From Acidobacteriota bacterium (GTDB lineage Bacteria; Acidobacteriota; Terriglobia; Terriglobales; Acidobacteriaceae): a stretch of DNA of 64,000 nucleotides. The stretch covers positions 1-64,000 of the forward strand of contig JAFATF010000549.1 of assembly GCA_019244045.1 (NCBI GenBank), written 5' to 3'. The notes under the pieces were generated by a model. It saw nothing but the letters and a program-made list of their open reading frames with translations. It made no database searches and was not told the DNA's origin. How positions within the stretch are numbered: position 1 is the stretch's first letter; each line of letters begins with the position of its first letter. The position numbers and the translations under genes were made by a program. Shown piece after piece: positions 55,765 through 64,000 of the stretch.

Positions 55765-56792
55765 AAGCACTCGTGGACACCGCAACTGGTAGGCAGTCGT
55801 CCTCCGCGAGCATAGACCGAAAGTCGGCGCCGGTTTTTGTGCTGGGATGTCCCCGTTCCGGCACTACCGCGCTTTATCACATGCTCCTGTCGGCCGGCAA
55901 CTTCGCCGTTTACAGGGCGGAGTCGCATGTCTTCAATATCCTGGCACCTCGCTTCGGCCATATGCGCTCGCTCCAGGATCGCGAAGAGCTCATGCAGCAT
56001 TGGCTGAGGAGCAAGCTTTTTCGAGTTTCTGGGCTGGATGCAGAGGCCATTCGGGAAAAGGTAATCGCGGACTGCCGTAATGGGGGAGACTTCCTGCGTA
56101 CCGTTATGGAGGCCATTGCCCGCCACCAAGGAGTCGAGCGTTGGGCCGATTGTACTCCTGAGCACCTCCTGTATATACCGGAAATCAAACGTGAAATTCC
56201 CCAGGCTCTCATCATTCACATCATTCGCGATGGCCGTGATGTGGCGCTATCCTACGTCAAGCAGGGATGGACCTATCCCATGCCTTGGGACGCTCGCGAA
56301 CACTTGGGTGTGGCCGGATTGTACTGGGAGTGGATTGTCAGGCGAGGACGGCAATATGGAATGTCGCTGGGCGAGCATTACCGGGAGGTGCGTTTTGAAG
56401 ACTTAGTCAGCCAGCCGCGTGAGACGCTCGCTCGACTGAGCGAGTTTGTCGGCCAGGATCTCGACTATGACCAGATTCAGCGGGCGGGCATCGGTTCAGT
56501 TAGGGAGCCAAACTCCTCCTTCGCCGATGAATTGGGTGCGCAGTTTAATCCCGTAGCACGATGGAAAACTAAGATGACCGGCGAAGAAGTAGCCGGCTTC
56601 GAGAGACTGTGCGGAGGTTTCCTAAAGGAACTCGGTTATCCTTTGGCCTCGGCGTTCCTAGGGCAGAGAGACCTGCGCCGCTGGCGTATGAGGACGACCT
56701 ATTTTGCCATGTTCGCGGGCAAGCAGTGGTCCAAGACTCGAACTCCGCTGGGTAAACTTGTGCATATGGGACCGTTGCAGATATCACGCTAA
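55761..56792 (+). CDS. PAPS-dependent sulfotransferase
   Basis: The 343-residue protein has the 5'-phosphosulfate-binding loop VLGCPRSGTTALYHML near residues 28-43. The 3'-phosphate-binding segment is IIHIIRDGRDVALSYVKQGW near residues 152-171, and FEDLVSQPRETLARL follows. These define the sulfotransferase fold that moves sulfate from PAPS to a hydroxyl. In this locus the acceptor is probably an EPS sugar, which would give a sulfated polymer. It is translationally coupled to the GT4-GT4 gene (4-bp overlap) and its stop overlaps that of the convergent AsnB gene. Confidence 0.87.
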   Translation: MKALVDTATGRQSSSASIDRKSAPVFVLGCPRSGTTALYHMLLSAGNFAVYRAESHVFNILAPRFGHMRSLQDREELMQHWLRSKLFRVSGLDAEAIREKVIADCRNGGDFLRTVMEAIARHQGVERWADCTPEHLLYIPEIKREIPQALIIHIIRDGRDVALSYVKQGWTYPMPWDAREHLGVAGLYWEWIVRRGRQYGMSLGEHYREVRFEDLVSQPRETLARLSEFVGQDLDYDQIQRAGIGSVREPNSSFADELGAQFNPVARWKTKMTGEEVAGFERLCGGFLKELGYPLASAFLGQRDLRRWRMRTTYFAMFAGKQWSKTRTPLGKLVHMGPLQISR

Positions 56793-58747
56793 ACGACTGA
56801 GCCCAGTTTGCTTTCCGCAGCCACATTCGCCTCGTAGTCGTGGGGCTCGCCTTCCAGACAGACGCGGTGCCAGAGTTCCAGGTTCAGCAATCGCCAAATA
56901 CGATCGTAATGATCGCGATGGTGAGCGCGATGTTCCCGGAAAAGCTTTCGTAAGGCGGCAACTTGGAAGTAGCCGCGCTCCAAAGTACGTGATTCAAGAA
57001 GCAGGCGCTCGATGTTATCGAGTTGCGGGCCCGCCAGCCATCCGCTCCAGGGCGTCGGAAACCCCAGCTTGGGACGGTAAAGGATGGAGTTTGGCAACAG
57101 GTCTTGCACGGCTTTCTTAAGAATCCTTTTCCCCGCCATGCCTCGAATCTGGATGCTCGCCGGCACCTCCATAGCCCATTCCACCAGAACGTGATCGAGA
57201 AAAGGCACTCGGCTCTCGATCGATGCCGCCATGCTCATGTTGTCTTGCTTCATGAGCAACTCCACCAGATAGGTTTTGATGTCGGTATACAGCAGCCGCT
57301 CGAGCAGATTCCCGGATGAGCGCTCCCAATATTTTAGGGTATTCTCGTAAATCGCCTCGCCTGGGTACGCGGCGGCGAAATCATCCGTCAGCAACTCGGA
57401 TTGCTGGGATGCGCTGAATGCTGAGTAAAAGTTATCGAAGTAAAAAGAACACCAGCATTCCCCGTCTAGTCCAAGGAAAGTGTGCGACAGCTTGCGACGT
57501 GCTTCCGCATTGATCCACTTCGATCGCGAAATGCCATGGCGCAAGGCTGCACGTAAGGATTGCGGAACGGTGGCCCGGTAAATTCGATCGAAGGCGCTGT
57601 TCTTAAGGGTGAAAGCATAGCGGGTGTATCCGGCCAGGGTTTCGTCGCTGCCTTCGCCGGTGAGCACGACCTTCACTCGCGAACGCGCCAGCTCGGCTAC
57701 GAAATACAAGGCAACGCTCGATGGCCAAACGATCGGTTCGTCCTCATGCCAAATCAGAAAGGGGAGCGCCTTGAAAAACTCCTCTGCGCCGATCAGCACT
57801 TCGTGGTGAACAGAACTTAAATGCTGGGCTACGACGCGGGCGTAAGGCAGCTCACTATAGCTCTGCTCGCGGTAGCCGACCGAGAATGTCTCCACTGGCT
57901 GGCGGCGAATTTTGGTCATCAGTGCCGCGACCGCGCTTGAATCGACGCCGCCGCTCAAAAATACACCCAAGGGGACGTCACTCATGAGGTGACTTTCTAC
58001 CGCCCCCTCGAGTAAGTTGCGATAGCTCTGGATATAGTAGCTTTCATCCCGGATAACGGCCTCGCCCTGGCGGGGAACATCCCAGTATTGCTCAACCGTT
58101 GCCTTGCCGGCTTCGTTCACTTCCAGGGTGTGTCCGGGCATCAGCTTCGAGATGTCTTCATAGAATGTTTCCTCGCCCGACAAATAACCAAAAGCCAAAA
58201 ACTCGCGCAGCGCCGCACGCCGAAACTCCGCTCGCATTCGGGGGTGAACCAGGATGACCTTGATTTCAGAGCCAAAGAGCAAACGATCGGATGATATTGT
58301 GTAATAAAGCGGCTTGATTCCCAGGCGGTCCCGCGCGAGGAACAGAGATCTTCGATTTTCATCCCAGATCGCAAAGGCGAACATTCCGCGCAGGTGATCG
58401 ACGCAGCGCTTCCCGTACTCTTCATAAAGATGCACGATGGTTTCAGTGTCACTCTGCGTGCGGTAGATGTGGCCACGGGCGATCAGGTCTTGGCGCAGCG
58501 AGCGGTGGTTGTAAATCTCCCCATTGAAGACGATCCATAACGAACCGTTCTCATTGCTGAGCGGCTGATGCCCGGTTGCCAGGTCTACGATACTCAACCG
58601 TCGCATGCCCAGGGCGATTCTTTCTCGAGCGTAGATGCCCTCATCATCCGGTCCGCGATGCGCCATCACGCCACACATTCGGCCCAGGACCATCCGGTCC
58701 GCCTGCGCCGTCCTGCCGAATTCAAAGATACCGGCGATTCCACACAT
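56789..58747 (-). CDS. AsnB-type glutamine amidotransferase, EPS-locus paralogue 2
   Basis: The 652-residue protein has catalytic Cys2 (MCGIAGIF), RRLSIVDLATGHQP and NGEIYN in the glutaminase domain. The synthetase domain carries FLSGGVDSSAV near 258 and TGEGSDETLAGYTRY near 360. Overall it is parallel to the forward-strand AsnB at 51488, but is divergent enough to have a different acceptor. It is convergent with the sulfotransferase gene, sharing 3-4 bp at the stops. It likely amidates an EPS precursor, though true asparagine synthesis is not excluded. Confidence 0.87.
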   Translation of the reverse strand: MCGIAGIFEFGRTAQADRMVLGRMCGVMAHRGPDDEGIYARERIALGMRRLSIVDLATGHQPLSNENGSLWIVFNGEIYNHRSLRQDLIARGHIYRTQSDTETIVHLYEEYGKRCVDHLRGMFAFAIWDENRRSLFLARDRLGIKPLYYTISSDRLLFGSEIKVILVHPRMRAEFRRAALREFLAFGYLSGEETFYEDISKLMPGHTLEVNEAGKATVEQYWDVPRQGEAVIRDESYYIQSYRNLLEGAVESHLMSDVPLGVFLSGGVDSSAVAALMTKIRRQPVETFSVGYREQSYSELPYARVVAQHLSSVHHEVLIGAEEFFKALPFLIWHEDEPIVWPSSVALYFVAELARSRVKVVLTGEGSDETLAGYTRYAFTLKNSAFDRIYRATVPQSLRAALRHGISRSKWINAEARRKLSHTFLGLDGECWCSFYFDNFYSAFSASQQSELLTDDFAAAYPGEAIYENTLKYWERSSGNLLERLLYTDIKTYLVELLMKQDNMSMAASIESRVPFLDHVLVEWAMEVPASIQIRGMAGKRILKKAVQDLLPNSILYRPKLGFPTPWSGWLAGPQLDNIERLLLESRTLERGYFQVAALRKLFREHRAHHRDHYDRIWRLLNLELWHRVCLEGEPHDYEANVAAESKLGSVV

Positions 58748-59161
58748 GACTTTATCTTTCCGAGAACCGTTCTGCTGGCAGCCTGCTCAGTGTCAATTTT
58801 TCCTTGCTTACACTCATAACCATTCCTGTCCCGACAGGACCCCATACAGGGAAGCGCTGAAAAGCCAGCGACCCGCTCACCAACGCTCTTCGCCTACAAA
58901 AGCCAGCCACATCCCCCCATGTGGCACAAATGGCAGGTGAAAGTAGCCCGTTTGCCACCACCATGAAGCTTCGTTGATGATCGCGAGCACCTCGACCGTC
59001 ATAGGATGCTGGTATGGGGGAAGTTCCGCCTTCGACGGTCAAAAAAAGATGTCCTGAGCATTTTCATACTAGCCAAAATCGACTCGGTTCGCGCAGAATT
59101 ATGCCAACATGCTCTCCTGGTCTGCGCTCCTCGACCGCCTGGCCGCTCACGCAGTCGTTCA
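58748..59161. other. Intergenic region between two reverse-strand genes
   Basis: About 410 bp lie between the AsnB start and the heparinase-like gene stop. A 6-bp palindrome, CCTGTC-CC-GACAGG, occurs around 58826-58839. No gene or clear promoter was recognised. Confidence 0.35.
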
Positions 59162-61528
59162 TCACTCTAGCCAAGAGATATTCAGTAAATCATGGGTAGA
59201 AATGATTTTAGACAATGGTTCCGTTGGTTCCCCCTCCGGGGCATGAATTTCGATGCCGTCTTGCTGCCTGTGTAATTCCAGCCAATTCAGAGTTCGACCG
59301 CTGTTTACGATGGTGTTGCCGTAGAGTCTCGCCATGCTGGCGCCGCAAAAAATTAGGTCCGTAAGGCTGCCATTTTGGACGCTTAGGTATAGAAAGCGGG
59401 CGTTGCTGTGAATCGGCCCCATGGTCCAGGCCTGGTCACCGCCATCGGGAATGATGACGTAATGGTCCTTGGTTCGCTCCCGGTAGCGATAGCCACGGGT
59501 CCGCTCCGAGCGGTGACTCCACTCAACATTCAGATTAACAATGCTTCCCAATATCCGATCCTGGCCAAGCGGTACGATGATGCTGGCGCAATCAACCGGA
59601 AGATCAGATTGGCAGGTAAGCCGCACCACCTGCGCCGGGATCTTGCGTCCGTAGGCTGGCGATAGGGAAGCTCGCGAGAGTTGACTTTTCCACCTGGCAT
59701 CAAGCACCGGCAGCAGTGCCAGGCATGGGTCACGGTTTCCCATGTGACAGGCAACAAAATTGTCTGCTTGTTTTTTGAGAGTCATCTCTGACGAAAAGTG
59801 CCAGGCAATGTCGACCTGATGCTCCGCCGTACCCCCCGCGTGGTCATAGACGAGCCAAAAAGCGCCACGCCGGTGAAAAACGAGGCGGGTGTGTGTAACT
59901 GGATCCCGCAGACGCGCGAATCCATCCTGGCTGCCGGCAAACAGCGCAAAACTTCTTCCCGCCACCCAGGCTTGCTTTTGAACCTTGGGCAATGAGCTCC
60001 AGGAGAATGGGCCCTCCGCGATGGCCTGATCCAGGCCATCAACCCGCAAGGTGTTATGCGCGCCCGTGCCCCGGAAATAATCCCGCTCTTGACCGGAGAC
60101 GTACGTATAGGTGCCCGAATCGACAAGACAACGCTGCCCGCCGAGGGAAAAGCCAACAGCCAGCCCATCCGCATGCCCATGGCCCGAGTGGCCTACCCCT
60201 TGGGGGCCGGCATCGATGATCATCTGCTGAGGGCAGGGTTCGGAATCGCGGATAATATAGATACCCCCTTCGGTAAAAGCCTGCGCCTGCACCCTGCATT
60301 CGCGGCCAGTCAATTTCGCTGGCTCACCGGCTTTCTCTCCCAGCAACCATATGGCTTCTTCGGTCAGCTCCTTACCATGAACCGCCTCTCCGTATACCGC
60401 CCCACCGAGTGCGAGCGGATCTGTCATATGTTCTATCTGATTTCGGCGAGGATCGAAAACTCGCCCCCCGTCGTCATCCCCGAATCCTTCGGCGGCTCCC
60501 ATGTGGGCCAGATTGGCAACCAGGGTGAGCATTTTCCTTAACACCCTATCGAATTGCTCCGGGACACAAATCCCGTTACGCGCGGCCAGAATGCGAGCAT
60601 GCAGAAAGAAATCGAGAGCGTACACATGGTAGTAAAGAGCCTGCTCGAAATAGACTCCGTCCGAGCGTACCTGGCGTTTCGCTTCCGCCAGTAGAATTTT
60701 CCAGCCGGAGCTTTGCCATTGCTCAGAGGCCGGCAACTCAGGGCAAAGTGTTCCGATAAAAAAAAGGGCAACTGCTTCGCCCAAAAGGTGGGTATTAGGG
60801 GAAAAATACGTCGATAGGTATTTATGAATGTGGCGACCATTCAGCGCAAGTGCGCGAACCAGATCCTGACCGAATTCCGACCGCGCCTCTCTTGCTCCCG
60901 CAACCAAACTGCGTACCCACAACCACGACAGGCTGCGAAATGCCACCTCCAAAGAGCTCGCCCAATTGATGCCAAGGGGATAAGGATTTGCTTTGTGCCA
61001 GGCATACCACTGAGTAGTCAGCTCCTCGAGGAAACGCGTTTCCCCGGTCAAACGCCAGGCCTTGGCCAGGGTCACCAGATGCTGATGGCGATTCAGCTCC
61101 CAGATGACTTTATGATCGCCGGCCCGGTGGAAATCGAGGAATTTAATCTTGAACCACGGCTTAAGCGGAACTCGCTTGCCGTGCACGATATCGAGGTGCC
61201 AGTCGATTTCGCTGCCATAGTTAAGCTTGTCATACCCGAGAAGACGGAATTCATGTCGTGAGATTTCTTCAGCTTCGGCAACAATTCGGTCAACCTGCTC
61301 GGGCAACGCTTTTTGCAATAAAGCCAGGCGAGATGGAAGTTCAGACGGGGAAAAAAAGAAAGTCCGCTCCGGTCCGTGCTTCAGTCGCAGAGTCGGCTTG
61401 AGATTAACGCCACAATAGTAGGAGAACAGGTCGATCCTCTTCGCGGCCTCCTGTCCTGCCCGCATGTGGAGCTCGTGCCAGCTCATCCGGGAGAGGCGCG
61501 ACCATCTGCGTCGCCATCTGGAACTCAC
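59162..61528 (-). CDS. Heparinase II/III-like (alginate lyase superfamily) protein
   Basis: The 788-residue protein has an N-terminal helical toroid domain (WELNRHQHLVTLAKAW, YYHVYALDFFLHARI). A beta-sandwich heparinase II/III-like domain follows, with GVGHSGHGHADGLAVGFS, DSGTYTYV and RGTGAHNTLRVDG. Superfamily members cleave uronic-acid polysaccharides by beta-elimination. In EPS loci they may trim or release the polymer. No signal peptide is obvious at the N-terminus, which is Arg/Trp-rich, so the export route is unclear. The adjacent AlgD-like gene supports a uronate-containing substrate. Confidence 0.85.
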   Translation of the reverse strand: MSSRWRRRWSRLSRMSWHELHMRAGQEAAKRIDLFSYYCGVNLKPTLRLKHGPERTFFFSPSELPSRLALLQKALPEQVDRIVAEAEEISRHEFRLLGYDKLNYGSEIDWHLDIVHGKRVPLKPWFKIKFLDFHRAGDHKVIWELNRHQHLVTLAKAWRLTGETRFLEELTTQWYAWHKANPYPLGINWASSLEVAFRSLSWLWVRSLVAGAREARSEFGQDLVRALALNGRHIHKYLSTYFSPNTHLLGEAVALFFIGTLCPELPASEQWQSSGWKILLAEAKRQVRSDGVYFEQALYYHVYALDFFLHARILAARNGICVPEQFDRVLRKMLTLVANLAHMGAAEGFGDDDGGRVFDPRRNQIEHMTDPLALGGAVYGEAVHGKELTEEAIWLLGEKAGEPAKLTGRECRVQAQAFTEGGIYIIRDSEPCPQQMIIDAGPQGVGHSGHGHADGLAVGFSLGGQRCLVDSGTYTYVSGQERDYFRGTGAHNTLRVDGLDQAIAEGPFSWSSLPKVQKQAWVAGRSFALFAGSQDGFARLRDPVTHTRLVFHRRGAFWLVYDHAGGTAEHQVDIAWHFSSEMTLKKQADNFVACHMGNRDPCLALLPVLDARWKSQLSRASLSPAYGRKIPAQVVRLTCQSDLPVDCASIIVPLGQDRILGSIVNLNVEWSHRSERTRGYRYRERTKDHYVIIPDGGDQAWTMGPIHSNARFLYLSVQNGSLTDLIFCGASMARLYGNTIVNSGRTLNWLELHRQQDGIEIHAPEGEPTEPLSKIISTHDLLNISWLE

Positions 61529-61718
61529 AAGTAATCTCTATCCTAAGCCCTGGGCCCGCGCTGCAAAAGCATTCGATGTTGCACGATCAGTTCCACGCAG
61601 GTGGCAAGGGTGGCGCTGCAAGGTTTTCGCTTTAATAACTTACACGAGATCGGGAGCTCTTCGACCGGAGAGGTGAGGCACTTTCCATGGGAGTGGCAAA
61701 TCTTTTCCGCTTTTTGCC

Positions 61719-61734
61719 GGCAACGAAAAACCCA
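61719..61734 (-). promoter_or_regulatory. Candidate sigma-54 promoter toward heparinase-like gene
   Basis: On the minus strand TGGGTTTTTCGTTGCC keeps TGG and TTGC with the right spacing. It lies about 190 bp before the gene start. The central T-rich run is typical of some sigma-54 sites, but the match could be chance. Confidence 0.35.
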
Positions 61735-61814
61735 TGCCGCAGCCGCCATAGAAATTGTAAGACACTGAAAGGAAAGCCATTATCGAGCGAAGCCGTTGGC
61801 CGCAGGGCGGCGAA

Positions 61815-61830
61815 TGGAAGATCGGTTGCT
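61815..61830 (+). promoter_or_regulatory. Candidate sigma-54 promoter toward algD-like gene
   Basis: TGGAAGATCGGTTGCT keeps TGG in the -24 element and TTGCT in the -12 element, correctly spaced. It lies 90 bp upstream of the ATG at 61920. Alginate algD is sigma-54 dependent in Pseudomonas, which makes the parallel attractive but not proof. Confidence 0.4.
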
Positions 61831-61919
61831 CTCTCAGGGGTTCAGCATTGATATAGTGGACGAAACCGTCATCAACCTTACTCTGTGGCATCGGCCACAG
61901 TCTGGAACGGATCCGAAGC

Positions 61920-63245
61920 ATGAGCTTGTCGATCAGCATATTCGGCCTGGGTTATGTAGGTTCGGTATCCGCCGCCTGCTTCGCCGCCATGGGCCACCGC
62001 GTGATTGGGGTCGACGTCAACGCGGCCAAAGTCAGCATGTTTGAGAGTGGGCGCAGTCCCATTATTGAACAGCGTATGGCGGAATTGGTGGCCGAAGGCA
62101 CTAAGAGCTGCCGTCTGCATGCCACTAGCGACGCCAACGCGGCGGTCCTAGGGTCCGAAATTTCTTTTGTGTGCGTCGGAACCCCTAGCCTGCCGAATGG
62201 CAAGCTGGACCTAAGTCATGTCGAGAAGGTTGCCCACGAGATCGGCGCGGCGCTCAAGCAGAAAAAAGGCGAGCATCTATTCGTGCTACGCAGTACGGTG
62301 CTGCCCGGTACGATGGAATCGGTAGTGGTGCCCATCGTTGAGCGGGCAAGCGGCCGGCGCGCGGGGATCGATTTTTCGGTCTGCTATAACCCCGAGTTCA
62401 TGCGGGAGGGAAGCGCAGTTTCCGATTTCCTCGAGCCGCCCTGCACAGTTCTGGGCGCGGCAGATCGCCAGGGCCTTGCGCCCTTGCACGAAGTGTACGG
62501 GCGGGTCGGGGGGAGGATATTTGAGACCACCATCATGGTTGCCGAGATGGTGAAATATCTTTCCAACGCTTTTCATGCGGTCAAGGTGACCTTCGCCAAT
62601 GAAGTCGGCACTCTGTGTAAGAGTTTGGGGGTCGACGCGCAGGCGGTTACCGAAATTTTCCTCTCCGACAGTCGCCTAAATATCTCTCCTGCATACTTGT
62701 CTCCCGGATTTGCCTTTGGCGGATCCTGCCTGCCCAAGGATGTGCGAGCACTCACCTATCGCGCCCGAGAGCTTGACTTGCGCCTGCCGCTGCTTGAATC
62801 GCTGCTCGCCAGCAATCGCGAGCACGTCGAACGCGCGCTCGAAGCTATCCTGCGGACGAAAAAGCGAAAAGTGGCCCAACTTGGTTTGAGCTTCAAGGCC
62901 GGCACCGATGACTTGCGCGAGAGCCCGCAGGTGCAGCTTATCAAGCGCCTGCTGGGGGAGGGCTGCCAGGTCCGTGTTTGGGATCGCGAGGTGGAGCTTG
63001 GCCGTTTGGCTGGTTCCAACCGGCAATATATCGAGGAGGTGATTCCCCATATCGGCTCCCTGCTGTCGGGGGATTTACCCTCGGTTGTGGGTGAGGCCGA
63101 GGTGGTCATCATCGGCAACAAATCGGTGGACAAAGCCGAGCTCTTACCATGCCTGCGGCCCGATCACATCGTCATAGACCTGGTAAATCTTGACCACTCC
63201 CGACGTCCTCAGGGGATTGGCAGCTACGAAGGCATCTGCTGGTAA
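61920..63245 (+). CDS. GDP-mannose 6-dehydrogenase-like nucleotide-sugar dehydrogenase (AlgD type)
   Basis: The 441-residue enzyme has the NAD motif SIFGLGYVGSVSAACFAAMGH, CVGTPSLPNG, RSTVLPGTMESVV, NPEFMREGSA, the catalytic cysteine in FAFGGSCLPKDVRAL, and LGLSFKAGTDDLRESP. The last residues, EGICW, match the end of AlgD as I recall it. This favours GDP-mannose over UDP-glucose, giving GDP-mannuronate for the EPS. A candidate sigma-54 promoter lies 90 bp upstream. UDP-sugar dehydrogenase activity remains possible. Confidence 0.87.
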   Translation: MSLSISIFGLGYVGSVSAACFAAMGHRVIGVDVNAAKVSMFESGRSPIIEQRMAELVAEGTKSCRLHATSDANAAVLGSEISFVCVGTPSLPNGKLDLSHVEKVAHEIGAALKQKKGEHLFVLRSTVLPGTMESVVVPIVERASGRRAGIDFSVCYNPEFMREGSAVSDFLEPPCTVLGAADRQGLAPLHEVYGRVGGRIFETTIMVAEMVKYLSNAFHAVKVTFANEVGTLCKSLGVDAQAVTEIFLSDSRLNISPAYLSPGFAFGGSCLPKDVRALTYRARELDLRLPLLESLLASNREHVERALEAILRTKKRKVAQLGLSFKAGTDDLRESPQVQLIKRLLGEGCQVRVWDREVELGRLAGSNRQYIEEVIPHIGSLLSGDLPSVVGEAEVVIIGNKSVDKAELLPCLRPDHIVIDLVNLDHSRRPQGIGSYEGICW

Positions 63246-63265
63246 GTGCGAGGAAGTTGGAACCG

Positions 63266-64000
63266 ATGAAATGCATCCTGATTGATCCTAAAACGGCCGA
63301 CTGGCAGGCTCTCGACGATTTCGCCGATCGAACTGTTTTTCAGACGCGGGAATGGCTGAACTTTGTGGGCGAGACGCAGAACGCGACTCCCGTTCTGGCA
63401 GAACTCTGGGAAGGAGGCCAGCTGGCGGGGTACTTTTCAGGTTTGACCGTCACCAAGTTGGGGGTCCGAATCTTGGGCAGTTCTTTCCCGGGCTGGACCA
63501 CCCCCTATATGGGATTCAACCTTTTGCCCGGTTTTTCGCGAGCACGAGCTCTGGCGGCAGTCGAGCAGCTAGCCTGGCAGACGCTCCGCTGTCTGCATAT
63601 GGAGGTTTCCGATCCGAATTTCAGTCTCGCAGAAGGCGAGGCGCTCGGCTTTACGACGAAGTTTTATATTTCCTACCGAAGCGATTTAACCAAGTCCGAA
63701 GATGAGTTGTTCCAGGCCATGGATAGCGCGTGTCGGCGCTGCATTCGTAAAGCCGAAAAAAGCGGTGTCCGCATTGAAGAAGTTCAGGATGCGGACTTTG
63801 CCGACGAGTATTACGAACAATTGAAGGAGGTTTTTCGCAAACAGAACTTGGTCCCGACCTATGGCATTGAAAGAGTGCGGAGCTTGATCAAACATCTTGC
63901 CCCGACTGGACGGCTTTTGCTGCTGCGCGCCCGTGATCCGGAAGGCCGGTCAATCGCCACCGGAATCTTTCCGGGTTTTAATACAATCGCTGAGTTTTGG
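63266..64000 (+). CDS. FemAB/GNAT-like acyltransferase, truncated by window edge
   Basis: An ATG at 63266 opens a frame that runs off the right end after 245 codons without a stop. The product begins CILIDPKTADWQALDDFADRTVFQTREWL and includes FPGWTTPYMGF and SACRRCIRKAEKSGVRIEE. Those features are typical of FemAB-related GNAT proteins that accompany exosortase/EPS loci. The family transfers aminoacyl or acyl groups; here it might decorate the EPS or a peptide. It starts 20 bp after the dehydrogenase stop and is likely co-transcribed. Confidence 0.75.
   Translation, partial: MKCILIDPKTADWQALDDFADRTVFQTREWLNFVGETQNATPVLAELWEGGQLAGYFSGLTVTKLGVRILGSSFPGWTTPYMGFNLLPGFSRARALAAVEQLAWQTLRCLHMEVSDPNFSLAEGEALGFTTKFYISYRSDLTKSEDELFQAMDSACRRCIRKAEKSGVRIEEVQDADFADEYYEQLKEVFRKQNLVPTYGIERVRSLIKHLAPTGRLLLLRARDPEGRSIATGIFPGFNTIAEFW

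Larger units (their letters stand above)
61529..61919. promoter_or_regulatory. Divergent control region between heparinase-like and algD-like genes
   Basis: About 390 bp with no gene. Two sigma-54-like patterns face outward: one on the minus strand at 61719-61734 toward the heparinase-like gene, and one on the plus strand at 61815-61830 toward the dehydrogenase gene. They are listed separately. Confidence 0.4.

Noticed and set aside
58826-58839. CCTGTC-CC-GACAGG palindrome as a terminator
   Set aside because: No T-run on either strand next to it and a 2-base loop too tight for a terminator hairpin.
61602-61617. Second sigma-54-like site upstream of the algD-like gene
   Set aside because: TGGCA is present but the -12 part is poor and it is over 300 bp from the start; the site at 61815 fits better.

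Overview
The window looks like a chromosomal segment of an Acidobacteriota-type soil bacterium. This is inferred from a 1086-residue Oar-like TonB-dependent receptor with an N-terminal carboxypeptidase-regulatory-like domain, a GH63 glucosidase, many hybrid and sigma-54 regulators, and an exosortase-linked exopolysaccharide (EPS) locus. No rRNA, tRNA, CRISPR array or intact insertion sequence was recognised.

Left part (1-26.4 kb) is mixed accessory and housekeeping content. It holds a zinc-ribbon mini-protein and FMN reductase, a GH63 glucosidase, and a 1273-residue hybrid histidine kinase flanked by two single-domain receivers. Next come the TonB receptor, an NAD-dependent epimerase, and a reverse-strand group of GT2 glycosyltransferase, radical SAM/SPASM protein and small Cys-rich protein. 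A TylF-like methyltransferase, a UPF0104-type membrane protein, a RibD/DHFR-like reductase between two near-identical 30-bp direct repeats, a yeast-type cytosine deaminase, a TPR protein and a four-gene fumarate reductase/succinate dehydrogenase operon (frdABCD) follow.

Right part (27.4-64 kb) is one large EPS/exosortase region. Its regulators are an NtrC-type response regulator with a cytoplasmic kinase, a PilZ protein, a receiver-less sigma-54 activator, and a third activator-like protein that lacks the GAFTGA loop and both arginine fingers. A reverse-strand group encodes exosortase, EpsI and a PrsT-like TPR lipoprotein. The core forward operon (36.2-44.1 kb) encodes pseudo-activator, short OPX export protein, a large predicted outer-membrane barrel, Wzz-like chain-length protein, ExeA-like ATPase, BY-kinase and polyprenyl-phosphate sugar transferase. 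Beyond it lie a GT2, a methyltransferase, a polysaccharide deacetylase, a GT4, an O-antigen ligase/polymerase, a second deacetylase-like protein, two AsnB-type amidotransferases, a fused GT4-GT4 protein, a sulfotransferase, a heparinase/alginate-lyase-type protein, an AlgD-like GDP-mannose dehydrogenase and a truncated FemAB/GNAT-like gene at the right edge.

Together the right part suggests a Wzx/Wzy-type, probably uronic-acid-containing and possibly sulfated and partly deacetylated polysaccharide, made under sigma-54 control and physically linked to an exosortase. No Wzx flippase and no PEP-CTERM substrate is visible inside the window.
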